This document shows positions 13,456 to 23,629 of a DNA stretch of 64,000 bases, piece after piece. Position numbers and translations under genes: made by a program. This DNA comes from Pyrocephalus nanus (lineage: Eukaryota; Chordata; Aves; Passeriformes; Tyrannidae): NCBI GenBank assembly GCA_038380795.1, contig CM076277.1, positions 5,051,501-5,115,500 of the forward strand, given 5' to 3'. The notes below the pieces were generated by a model. The model saw nothing but the letters and a program-made list of their open reading frames with translations. It had not been told where the DNA came from and did no database searches. Position 1 is the first letter of the stretch, and the number at the start of each line of letters is the position of its first letter.

Positions 13456-13699
13456 ATGGCCCGGGGAGCCCGCTGGGTCCCGCTGCTCCTGCCATTGCTG
13501 CTGCTGCTTCTCCTGCTTCTGCTGCTGCCGCCGGCCCTGCCCGCCGGGTGTGCGGCCCTCGGGCTGTGCTGCCCCGGCCGCGACCCCGCCTGCCTCAGCA
13601 CCGGCCGGCGGCCCGACGGCTCCACCGGGCCCTGCTACTGCGACCAGGCGTGTGTCCGCACCCTCGACTGCTGCCACGACTATGCCGACACCTGCCCGG
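13456..13699 (+). CDS. SBSPON-like: SBSPON-like exon 1: signal peptide and somatomedin-B domain
   Basis: This exon encodes residues 1-81 plus the first base of codon 82. The start is the ATG at 13456. A run of CTG/CTC/CTT leucine codons (13480-13530) forms the hydrophobic signal core. Ten cysteines follow in the somatomedin-B pattern, including CC pairs and a CxC, with the CYCDQAC stretch typical of the fold. The donor is CCCGG|GTGAGG. The exon is very GC-rich and sits within the CpG island, and other frames are open through it, giving false ORFs on both strands. Confidence 0.88.
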
Positions 13700-16600
13700 G
13701 TGAGGGGCTGGGGCTGGGCTGGGCTGGGCTGGGCTGGGCTGGGCTGGGCTGGGCTGGGCTGCCCCGAGCGGAGCGGTCCGTGTCCCCTGGGGCTCTGGCC
13801 GCGTGTCCGGGCACCGCCGTGGGGCGTGCGGGATGGGTGCGGGCGGCCGAAGGAGCGGGGATGCTGCGGGCGCTCCGCTCCCCACCTGGGCCGTGGCTCT
13901 CGGGGGTGCCGGGTCCCGCCGGGGTCCCGTTGGAGCAGGAGCTCGCTGGGCAGGTCAGGATGCTTCTGCGTCTTCCTACGGGACAGAAACGTGAAACGGG
14001 ACGTTTCCTGACTGAGTCAGAATCGCCCCGTCCCTTTCCCTCTTGTGGATTGAATTACTGTGGATGGGATCAGATCTGCTGCTCCTGTCAGTCCGTGCTG
14101 TCCTGCAAAAGGCATCGGCAGCTGCAGCTTCAGGTTTCACCTGGCGAGAGCCTGGACCCCGATGCCTGTGCGGCTGTGTCGGGGTCCTGGGGAGCACAGC
14201 AGTGCTCCCTCCAGGGACGTCTTCTGCTAAGTGCGGATGTGAATTAAGGAGAAAAGTTACTTTAGTAACGGGAACGATCTCATGCTCCCTTCCCACAAAC
14301 AGCATCCTTAAGGATTCTCACCGCTCACATAATGCCTTTGATTTCAAACCTGCACAGATGTGCCAAAGCAGAGTTGTGCTCCAGGCAGATGGGGAGACGT
14401 TCCTGTGATTTGTCTTTTTTCCTTTCAATTCAGAGCTGGAAAGTGGGTTGGAAATAAGTTAATTCCAGAGTGATTTAAGCAAGGTATGTCTGTGGATGAG
14501 GCCAGGCTGGCGGACCTGTAGACCCACAGCTCCCAAGGGCAGCAGGGAGCATGGAAGTGCAGCTGCTGGGATGCCTGAAACTTGCCTTTCCCCTCCCGAG
14601 GAAGGACACCCAGCACTGCAGGGCCGTGACTGGGCTCCCCTGCTGCTGGGGCTGTTCAGGAGCTGTGTTGGTGCTGGATGCCCCTGTGCCTTTGGTTCCT
14701 GACAGCCATTTGGGCTCTCAGCTGCTCCCTCAGCACCTCTGTGTCCGAATCCTGCTGCTCTTGGTGGTTGTCAGGGATAAGTGGGATGGACAGGAGCCTC
14801 TTGTGTCTATTCATACAGCTGAGTAATAAGGAAAATGTGTTGGCAGGATGTGGTCATGCACTGTGGAGGGACAGCTGCTCCCCAGGGAACAGCAGCACCT
14901 GCTCCCTGAGGTACAACAGTGCCTGCTCACTGGGAGCTGCCAGAGCTGCTGCTCTGCAGGGTGAGGTGTTTCTGTGTTATTTCTTGTGATTTGTTTGTCC
15001 TGGAGGTCAGGGACTCAGCTCTACTTTGACTTGCATTGCCTCCACAGCCCAACCTCTTACAGTAGTTTTCTTTCTTTCACTGCTCAAGAACTACTTTATC
15101 AAACTGACTTGTAAAGCAAAATATTAAAGAAAATGCATTAATATCTGACACCAAACAAAACTGAAGAGCTCAATATTTTGATCAAATGCACAAAGGGATG
15201 ATGAAGTTGCATAGCCTCCAGTTGTTTGTGTTAACTTTAGACAAAAAAGAAAAGCAGTAGCATTTGAAGGGTCATACTAAAGTTTCTGAAAACAAACGCA
15301 GTTTCCAGTGAGGCTAATGCTGAAGTTAGGATTGTCTGTGTTCTGAGGGAGAATAAATTGAAGCATCAAGCTTGAGCTGCTCAGAAAGGCTGGGATTTGT
15401 CCCAGCATTCAACAGGTCATGTTCCAGTGAGATCATTGGGACTCAGGGTTGTGCATGCCCTTGTAAGTGCAGTGGTAATGGACATCACCTTGGAGTGGTC
15501 ATGTCTGTGACTGTAGGTGCTGAGCACAGTGGCTCTTCTAAGTGGGTTTGAATGGGCTCATCCACATCTTTCAATTGAGTGATAGAGCAGCAGAGGAGCT
15601 GGACTGGGAACCAGGGAGTTCCTCGTGCCTGAGCTCGGCATCAGGGGGGTTTTTCTCAGGTGCTCACAGGGACTTTGGTGGAAGGCAGCCTTGGCTCGGT
15701 GTGTTCACGGGTGTGTGGGCCGTCCAGCAGCAGCTCCGTGTGCCTGAGGCACCCGGGGGCTGAACCAGCAAGGGAGTGAACCCCTGTTCACTGACAGCTG
15801 ACACTGGAGGTCCTGGCAGGATGTGTTGTCCTACACTGACCCAGCTCGGGCACAAGGTGCAGAATTGCAAGGAGAGGGACTGAAGCCAACTGAGAAAATG
15901 TGGGGGGAAAATAATATATGAGTCTAGGCTGACCTGCAAGTGTTTTTCTCCAAAGGAATTGTTCTTGGTTGTCAGGTTGTGATGGTTGGTTGGAGCCTGG
16001 GCAGATAATCTGCTGGGAGGAGAACTACTGGGAACTGCCCAACACAACTGTGGGACGGGTCTGAAATAAGGAAGGTTGTACTGAGCTGTGTCAAAAAATG
16101 TCTTTTCTGGAGAAGGCACATCACTGACATAATTTCTGTAAACTTCCACGCCCCCCTTTTGTTACTGTTCCTGCAGTTGTCCCCTGTGTCGTGTCACAGT
16201 GGAGTGCCTGGAGTGGCTGTGCAGAGCCTTGCAAGACAACGTATCGTGTCCGGACGAGGCACATCGTTCAGGAGCCCAGGAACGGGGCAGAGGCATGTCC
16301 TGCTCTGGAGGAGAGAGCTGGCTGTGTGGAGTACTGGACTCGGCAAGGAATGGAGTGCAAACAGTCCCTGAGTAAGTCCACCGAAAATTAAAGTATCGGG
16401 GGGGGGGGTGATTGTGGGGAGGACTCTGGTCTGGGTCAGCAGAGCTGATCTCCACTGGATTTGAAGAGCTATGTTCAGGTCAAAATTTGTCCAGTTTGGA
16501 TGTCAACAGCAGCTGACTTCTTCAAACCTGTTGAGAGTGGGCATTGCCTCCCTCTATATCTTTTGGGTGTCCCTACGAGTAAGCTTACTCTGCTCAGGCA

Positions 16601-19600
16601 AAAACCTGGCAGCTCTACAGATTCTCTTTCCAGTGAATTGGTTGAGTGTCATGGATAATACGAAAATACAAAGTTAGAATTGTTTTTATCTCCTGCTGAA
16701 GATAAAACCCTATGACATTAAAAGCCCATCTTTGCTGTTTTGCAGACGTAAGGAGCCTTAGTGCAGCATTGCCACTGACGCTCTGTACCCTTTCTCTTTG
16801 GTAAACACAGTCCCGGCATTAATCACTACGGGAGGGTTTGGGAAAGCGAGGAAGAAAAGAGCTGCAGCTGATGGCAAGGAAAGAGCAGGGTAAGTTGTTA
16901 CAGCCAAGCCCCCCTTGGCTGCACAGGTATAGGCAGGGCTGTGGTAAAAGCTCTGTTGCTTTTTACCTTCTGCCGTGGCTGTGTGTGCTGCCCTGCCTCC
17001 AGGCTGGTGCCTCAAACACCGGGAGCTGGCATCAGCCTTCCCAGTCCTCCTCTTTCCCAGCTTGGCTCCTCACTAGCAGGGACACAGTGCTGATGGGAAA
17101 GGTTACCTTCCACCCTGTAACCCCTCATACACAGCTTTGCAAGCTGGTGATTCCCCAGGGGTTCTTCCTGCAGTCCTTGGGCTTGGCCTGCTTCTTTCTC
17201 AGGTTTGGCTAAAATCAGCAGCACAGAAGTGCTGTGTCAGTCTGGTTGTCCTCCCACTGAGATGTGACAGCCTCACTCTCTTAGGAGGGAGATCATCACA
17301 GGAAAACCTTTACAGACTGACTCTTAGGTCCTGTCACAAGCTGCTCTACAAAACCCATTATAGGTAACAGAGAGGAGTTGGTAGAGAAGGTGTGTCTCAG
17401 CAAATGGATACCAGACTTGGAATTAGATTAGTCAAATGCTTGACCAATCTGTGTCTCTATTTGTATTTTTGACATGTCAGTTGCAAGCACCAGCAGAGCA
17501 GTTTTATTCCCTATTTAACCTTATTAAAATGCACGCACATCACGTGTTCTGCTCTTAATGACCTTGGGTGCGAGTTTTTTTTGGTTTGGTTTTGTTTGGT
17601 TTTTCCTTATTAGTGATCTGTGGTCTTCCAGTTTAGTCTGGCTCTCCTGTGGAGGGCTCTAGCCTGGTTATTGAGCTGAGTGACCCTCTCAGTGACTTTG
17701 GTTGCAGGTACTGTGTTGAGTTCCAGCTGGTGGCCATCACGCCGGGCTGCCTGCACAGCCACCACTCCTACACCCACTGGATGCGCTACCTCAGGGAGGG
17801 CCACACGGTCTGTGTGGAGTGTCAGCACCCGGCTCTGGACTCCAGAAGTCATCATTGCTCCGGGGATGGCACTGGGAGCAGAAAGTAAGAGTTTTAGCTT
17901 TTGTTTTTATGTTGAATTTTTCATTCTTCTTCCTTGATCCACTTGTTCCAGTGTCCCAAGGTGCTGCACGGAGCTCTGTGGAGCACTCTACATGTATTCA
18001 CTGCTCCTTGTGGCTTACCATGAGCTTCTTGAAGAGTTGAAATGACCTGGTGAAGCTCATGTATTAAAACAGGGGCAGAGCCAGGACTAGGTGTGGGAGT
18101 ACCTGCACTTAGTCTGCTAAATCCCACTGGCTTCAGAGTGGCACAGCTAGGGAGTTCTTTTGTTTTAAAGACACTCCAGCCAGGCTTTTAAGGTTAACAG
18201 TCCTGTCAGATGCCAAATAAAGCCAACTCTGTTTCTGATTTTTCAGCACTGGGGATTTTGTTTCTCCAAGTGACCATTTCTGAGTACTTGTGGTGAATGG
18301 TAGCTGGCTTAGGGACTTGGGGTATGTGCTGGCACCTGAGGTTGGCTGGAAGTACTGGTAAGTCTGTGCATTCATCATCCTTTCCCTGGAGAGCTGAAGA
18401 AGCTTTGGGGTGATTGATTGGCACTACCCAGGTCGTACAAACTGGGTGGACTCCAGCAAAGATGAAGGGAATGGCTTGAAGCTGTGAAACAACTCTGGGA
18501 CAGAGCCAACAATGGAGGGGTCCTGGCTCCCAAACCTCTGGGGTGGTCACTGGAGGCACAATTCTGCATGGCTTTAATCCTGGCACTCCCATTGCTGCTT
18601 TATTAAAGGCATCCTCTGAAGCTGATTAGCAGCCCTGCCTGAGAAAATCGTTGCCCATCAGTGCTGGGCAGGGATATATTTAAAACTTATATAAATGTTG
18701 AAATAAGCACGTTGGTTTGAATTAGAAACTCTAAACTAGGATTGTCAGGCCTGAAGCACACAATGTGTTGCACTACCAAGACTGCCAATAATGGCCTTTG
18801 TGGGCAGGGTTTTTCTCAGGCTTTCAGGATGAGGAAGTCACTTTAGAGTTTGTTCCTTCTCTCTTCAGCTTGTTATGTAAGCTTTTAAGATAAGGAAGGA
18901 AAAATTTTGAACTGGTGTGGCCAAGAGTAGCTGTTATCTGCATTCAACCTGTAAATGATTATAAAAGTTTGCAATAACGTTATTTACTAAAACTCTGGAG
19001 CCAGTCAGGAGCATCAGATTAAGCGAAATAAAAAATATTTTCAGGGATTCATTTCTGCATTGGGCTGCAAAAAGAGGGGGGCATTGTCATCACCTGGTCT
19101 GGTGAACAGCACTGTATGTGGAACAGAAGGACAAAGGAAAGGGGACTGTGCCCTGTAGGAATGATGATCTGATCCTCAAATGCTAGAGGCTGGAGGGAGG
19201 CAGCGATAATGGAGTTGAATGGTGACTGGTTCACTGAAGTCAGGACTCAGCCCATGGCTCAGCAGGTAGTTTAAATCCAACAGAATTGAGCAGAGCCTAG
19301 AAATTGTCTGTGTCACTATTTGACCTTAGGGTGGTGGGTCAAGGAGGTTGTCCAGGGCTCAGTATCTCGCTTGACTTTCTTGTTATCAGCATCTCAAGTG
19401 AAGTATTTACTATAGGTATATTCTTTATGTGAGCAGAGCTATCCTCTCATTTGTTTCCAGAAACAATATACTTTTTTTACCAGGTGTCTTGGAGGAAAAA
19501 ACTGACCTCTGTGATCTCTGAGAAGAAACTGGACTGTTGGGAACAGCCATTGAGTGGGATGTGGGAAATGTGGGAAAAGGCTCCTCCCTTCTGTTAGACA

Positions 19601-21447
19601 GAGGGTGATATGAGAGCATCCAGGCTTGTGAGAGGGCAGTGCTCTGGGGCTCCTCGGGCTGGGATTTGCTGTCCAGCTGTGGAGGGTGTAAATGTGATGC
19701 TTGTAAAGAAAGGTGGAAGAAGATGGGAACACAACTGCTGCCCTGAGAAAGAGGGTGGTGGGAGGCCAAGGCTGGTGCCAGAGTCTGGGATGCAGCATGT
19801 GCTGCGTTTTTCTCCGTCAGCTCACAAGTCACTCAGTGCACCCTCAGCTGGACTTTCTGCTGGTGTGACTGCACCCAGAGCCGTGGGCAGGGTGTGGCTG
19901 TGCCCTGTCCTCCTGCAGTCCTAGGTCTCCACGTGCACAGTGTCCCACCCATGCCATGCCTGTGCTTGGCTTCCCCCTCGTGCCAGCATTTGGTTCCCTG
20001 AAATATTGTTCCGAGAGTGACTCTCAGGAAGGAAAACAGCTGACAGAGTTTAAAATAAACTCAGCAGTGCTGGTATATTTTTTGATGAGTATTTCCTAAT
20101 TATCTTCTCGTGTCTAAGTGGAGTCTGGCTTATAAATGCTTCAAGTTGAAGAGAGATGCTTGTTATCTCTACCTTCCACCTGTCTCCCACTCTGTAAAAG
20201 ATGCTATCCTATTTTAACCCCTGTTATGCAAGCTCAGGATGTTTCCCAAAGTCCTTGGTGTATGGCCAGATCTGGGGCCACCAGGTGAGGATATCTAGGA
20301 TAATCTAGCTTGCATTGCCTTTTTTGTTCTAGAAAGTTATGGGATCAACAAGGCAGAGCATTGAGCTGGGAAATAGATCTGCTAATTTTGGATCCTCTTC
20401 TAGAAGATGTACCAATAAAGCACAGACTCGACATCTGTGAAACTGTTACCCTGTGTCTCTGAGGATCAGCTGCTCCTCATCATCTGGATGTGGTGCTTGC
20501 AGCACGTGAATGTCCAGACTGCAGCAGTCTGTGCCCATGTTGTGGGGGGGAGGGAGAGGGAGGATGGATGGACTTGATTTGACCTGATTTATAGCAAAGT
20601 CAGTATTTGCCTTCCCCACCAGCAAAATGAGAGTAAATAAGTTGAGCTTATGTGTTTGGGGAGTGAAGGTAAAGCTGCAGCCCAGTGTTTTGAAGGGTAT
20701 GGGACTGCTCTGTGCACAGCCTGCTTTATCTGGGATCTTAATCCTCCCTGAGCAGATTCCGGTATTTTGAAATGACCCTGAGCCAAAAGAAAAATACCGA
20801 GAGCTTTCTCCAGGCATGTGTGACACATAAATCCCTGCTCTGGAGCATGACACCTCATTAAGGCGAGGGCAGGGTTATCTTTCTGGAGCTAGAACAGTAA
20901 TTCCAGTTTCCACAGAACTATAAACCAAAGAGAGTTGGGGGTCTGCTGGGCTGTCTGTGGGCAGGGCTCTGCACAGGGCCAGAGTTGATCCAGCTGTGGT
21001 ATTTGTGCTTCTCCAAATGTCAGGGCTGGAACACAGTGATGTGAGGAATTTCCTTAAACCACTGAATGCTAAAATCTGGGAATGGGCACAGTGCTACAGC
21101 AAAATCTCCATTTCTGTGGCTGTGAGGTTTTACTTCTCACTTGTACGACCTCCCTGTGGCTGCTGCCTCTTCACAGCGGTAGAAAGGCAGAGCTGGGGCC
21201 ATGGAGCGAAAATGGATGTTGTCAGACTAAATAGGATTTCCTGGGTGATTTAAGCCCTCCTTGTGACCTCCCTGCCTCCCTGCCGTGGGGGTGCAGCCTA
21301 TTTACTGTCTCCTGATGACTGTGTTTCAGGAATCAGCTGTTGCACTGGCAGGCGGTGGGGAACCCTCGATGCAAGGGAACCTGGAGGAGAATTCGCCAGC
21401 TGGACACTTGCTCCTGCCCTTCTGTTCACAGCTTCTTGTTCATCTGA
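13456..21447 (+). CDS. SBSPON-like: SBSPON-family secreted matrix protein (somatomedin-B + thrombospondin type-1), five exons, complete
   Basis: I joined five exons by eye: 13456-13699, 16177-16371, 16811-16889, 17708-17884 and 21330-21447. All introns are GT-AG and the phases (1,1,2,2) are consistent, giving 813 nt and 270 residues. Domains in order: signal peptide with an 11-leucine core (residues 1-30, likely cut after ALPA); a ten-cysteine somatomedin-B domain (about 32-80); a thrombospondin type-1 repeat with WSAWSGC (about 85-146); a basic linker containing RKKR (160-163); and a cysteine-bearing C-terminal domain ending HSFLFI. Human SBSPON, recalled from memory, is about 264 residues with the same order and a very similar tail. 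The family is extracellular-matrix associated with poorly known function. The ATG has a strong Kozak context (G at -3 and +4). Because the neighbour is KCNB1 rather than KCNB2, I infer a paralogue rather than the SBSPON orthologue. Family assignment is firm; paralogue status is less so. Confidence 0.9.
13700..16176 (+). other. SBSPON-like: SBSPON-like intron 1
   Basis: A 2.5-kb intron. Its first kilobase continues the CpG island and the GGGCT array, and the rest is unremarkable. No alternative exon is supported. Confidence 0.8.
13711..13760 (+). repeat. (GGGCT)10 array beside the exon 1 donor
   Basis: Ten uninterrupted 5-bp GGGCT units begin 11 bases after the donor GT. Each unit carries a G triplet with a 2-base spacer, so the transcribed strand product is a textbook G-quadruplex motif. 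Confidence 0.95.
16177..16371 (+). CDS. SBSPON-like: SBSPON-like exon 2: thrombospondin type-1 repeat
   Basis: This exon is 195 nt, phase 1 in and out, and encodes residues 82-146. The acceptor is a pyrimidine-rich stretch ending CTGCAG, and the donor is CCCTGA|GTAAGT. The WSAWSGC motif at residues 90-96, the arginine strand YRVRTRH, and the LEERAGC stretch are diagnostic of TSP type-1 repeats and match the SBSPON family closely. WxxW tryptophans of this type are C-mannosylated in related proteins, which is family knowledge and not shown here. Confidence 0.92.
   Translation: MSPVSCHSGVPGVAVQSLARQRIVSGRGTSFRSPGTGQRHVLLWRRELAVWSTGLGKEWSANSP
16372..17707 (+). other. SBSPON-like: SBSPON-like introns 2 and 3 (interrupted by exon 3)
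   Basis: Two short introns of 439 and 818 bases flank exon 3. A G11 tract lies at 16398-16408, just after the exon 2 donor. Nothing else notable is seen. Confidence 0.8.
16811..16889 (+). CDS. SBSPON-like: SBSPON-like exon 3: basic linker
   Basis: This short exon of 79 nt (phase 1 in, 2 out) encodes residues 147-172. It opens with PALITT, which matches the family (PAFITT in human, from memory), and then diverges into a lysine/arginine/alanine-rich linker with an RKKR site. The acceptor is AACACAG and the donor is CAGG|GTAAGT. Phase continuity with exons 2 and 4 confirms these boundaries. Confidence 0.82.
17708..17884 (+). CDS. SBSPON-like: SBSPON-like exon 4: C-terminal domain, first half
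   Basis: This exon is 177 nt, phase 2 in and out, encoding residues 173-231. It begins GYCVEFQ and contains WMRYLREGHTVCVECQ and CSGDG, which match the SBSPON C-terminal domain. The acceptor is GTTGCAG and the donor is GAAA|GTAAGA. Cysteines are present in CVEC and HHCSGDG. Confidence 0.92.
17885..21329 (+). other. SBSPON-like: SBSPON-like intron 4
   Basis: A 3.4-kb intron. The open frames on either strand are short and look like chance. No repeat family is recognised. Confidence 0.8.
21330..21447 (+). CDS. SBSPON-like: SBSPON-like exon 5: C-terminal end and stop
   Basis: This exon contains 118 nt of coding sequence, entered in phase 2, and encodes residues 232-270 ending HSFLFI and TGA. 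The acceptor is TGTGTTTCAG. The segment LLHWQAVGNPRCKGTW and the CSCPSVHSF tail are close to human SBSPON, which identifies the family with confidence. The reading frame is intact to the stop. Confidence 0.93.
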
Positions 21448-22210
21448 CTTCCCCAGGCAGCCCCAGCGTGCCAGGGCTGTGGTGCCACTGTCTGGCAGCA
21501 GCAGGAGCCCCAGGCAAAGCAGCGACTGCTCCGTGTCAGAGGGGGCACCCAGAATCCTCTGTCTGTCTGTGCTCCTCGATTTCCAGAGAAATCAGGCTGG
21601 CTGGGAAGTGCCAGTCTCTTTCTGTCTTCCCTGAGAGAGACATGCCTGACCCTGATGACTTCTTGCAAATTCCTCCTTTCTTGAGAGGAATGAGAATTTA
21701 CCAAATAGCAAATGCGACGATAAAGGCCGTAAGAACCCAGGTTTAATTATTCTTTTTCTGAAGTCTCGATGAAGAATCAACAATGCAAAGTAAATTAACA
21801 ACAAGTGCCTTCATTTCATGGCAATAGCACTTTGTAGATGCTTTCCTGCTTGTGCTTGTGTAAATTTCCCTTCTGTTTTCACCCTCCCTGGTCTCATCAT
21901 TTCATACTGACCCTCATTCTTACAGAGGGTTGATCTTGCACTGCTCAGTTAATGTCAGAAGTTAGAAATGAGTCTGCTCAAATCTGTGAGAATAGAAGAT
22001 ATCAGGGACAAATTGGCCCTTGGATTTAAGGTTTCAAGGAGCATCTCTTGAGTTGCCCCAAAGTGCAGTGCAGTCCTGGGGCTCTAAACAGGAAGGGCTG
22101 GCTATAGCCTTGTGGTTTTGACTGGGAAATATTTGAAATATTTTCCTTAAAATCTGCTGATTTATATTAATACTTTTCTATAAATGAAAATAAAGGAGAC
22201 TGAAGACATA
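21448..22210 (+). other. SBSPON-like: SBSPON-like 3' UTR (inferred)
   Basis: This is non-coding sequence between the stop codon and the first convincing polyadenylation signal. I assume no further splicing. It holds no repeat or ORF that I would support. Confidence 0.55.
22189..22194 (+). terminator. Polyadenylation signal of the SBSPON-like gene
   Basis: AATAAA lies about 740 bases after the stop codon. A T/GT-rich stretch (TGTCTGTCTGTTTG and TCTGTGTG) follows about 25 bases downstream, as expected for a downstream element. It is the first canonical signal after the stop. Confidence 0.55.
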
Positions 22211-23600
22211 ATCCCAGTGTCTGTCTGTTTGATTAATCTGTGTGATGCCATCTCTTTAGCACCTCAACCTGCCTAATTTGTTCCAGTCCTGCCACTGACT
22301 CTTTTTCTCCAGCAGGTCGGGCTGAAGGACAAGTCACTGCTGCCCAGAATTACTCAGGATTTACAGGTGGAAGTGCAGCACCACGACCTACCACTGTGCA
22401 GGAGTGGATGTGATATTTCTTTTGTTATACACATGCTTCTGAATCTGCTTAAAACAAAATTACAGGAAGGGCTTCGTGCTTTGGGGCAGAGGCGCTGCAG
22501 AGCGAGATTGAGGTCATTCCATCTGTCAGGTGAGAGGCTGGGGCTGGCTCCAGAAGAGTTTTAATGCTCAAATTCAACTCTAATCTGGAATAAGATCACA
22601 AAAGCCATGTAATGACCATGCTGAAGGTCTTGCATGGAGATACAAATGAGCACCGAGGCGCTGAGTGCTCTGAAAGTGCCTGATGTCCTTGGCCAGTGCA
22701 GTAGGGATTGGAGAGCAAGGTTCTGCTTCTCATTATGTGTTACAAGCTGGCTGTGGATTAAAATGACTCACAGGGGGATGATCTCATCCCAGAGTAGCAA
22801 GATTTTAAGACCAAAAAAAAAAAAAAAAAGAAGTCTTGTACTTCACTGTGTCACATAACCTGTGATGAACTTGAGGCTTGTCCCAGGAGCACTTGCTGGT
22901 GTGCGAGTGGAGGGATGTGATCCCAGAGATGGGCTGGAGAGTGTCATTTTGGTTTTTGCAGTGAAGATTTCTGTCAAACTGAAAACCAGTTTCATCCTGT
23001 GGTGGGGATGTGTAATCAGAGTAGCATTTAGTCACTGGAAGGTTTTCCTTGTCCTGCAGAAGCCCCTTATTGAGCCACAGGGCCCTGCAGAGGTGGGTGG
23101 TCATTTCAGGACCAAAAAGGAGCCAGCTATTGGAAATGTTTTTCACTTTCAAAATCTACCCAAACTCTTGATCACATGAAACCCTGCTTTTAGCAGATGC
23201 TTTCAGAATTGAGGACTGAAGATATAAAAAAATGCAATTTTTTGCTTAGTAATGCCTAAAAAACTGAAGGGGTTTTCCACAGGGGTTTCCTTTGCTGCTG
23301 CCTCATCCCCAAGAGCTGATAACATGAGGTGCTATCAAGAGCTGCTGGTGGTGGCATGGTAGGACAGTGTGTTCCCTCCTGTCACTGTAGCCTGGGGATG
23401 AGGAGTATGAAAGAATTAGCCCCCCAGGGACTCTCAAAGCAGCTGTATTTCTGCACAGGCTGTCACTTGATGAAATAAGACATTGCAAATGTCTCTGCAC
23501 CAGCACATCCTAAAAAGGGCTGTGCCATGTGCTGGCTTCACCTCCACACCTCGTGTGACTGCACAAACAAATCCTGTTGGTAAATTCCTGGGGGAAGGAA

Positions 23601-23629
23601 GTGTGTGTGTGTGTGTGTGAGAGAGAGAG
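23601..23629. repeat. (GT)n(GA)n compound microsatellite
   Basis: About nine GT units run directly into about five GA units. Confidence 0.92.

Larger units (their letters stand above)
13240..13960 (+). promoter_or_regulatory. CpG island / promoter of the SBSPON-like gene
   Basis: CpG and GC density rise sharply from about 13240, peak around the start codon, and fall after about 13960. No TATA box is evident, so the promoter is probably of the dispersed CpG-island type with an undefined start site. An upstream ATG at 13328 is out of frame and its frame overlaps the main start. It would act as an inhibitory upstream ORF if transcription begins before it. Confidence 0.7.

Noticed and set aside
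13211..14011. 266-codon frame over exon 1 of the SBSPON-like gene
   Set aside because: CpG-island shadow: a different frame from the supported exon, low-complexity Ala/Gly/Pro, and it runs through the intronic GGGCT array.
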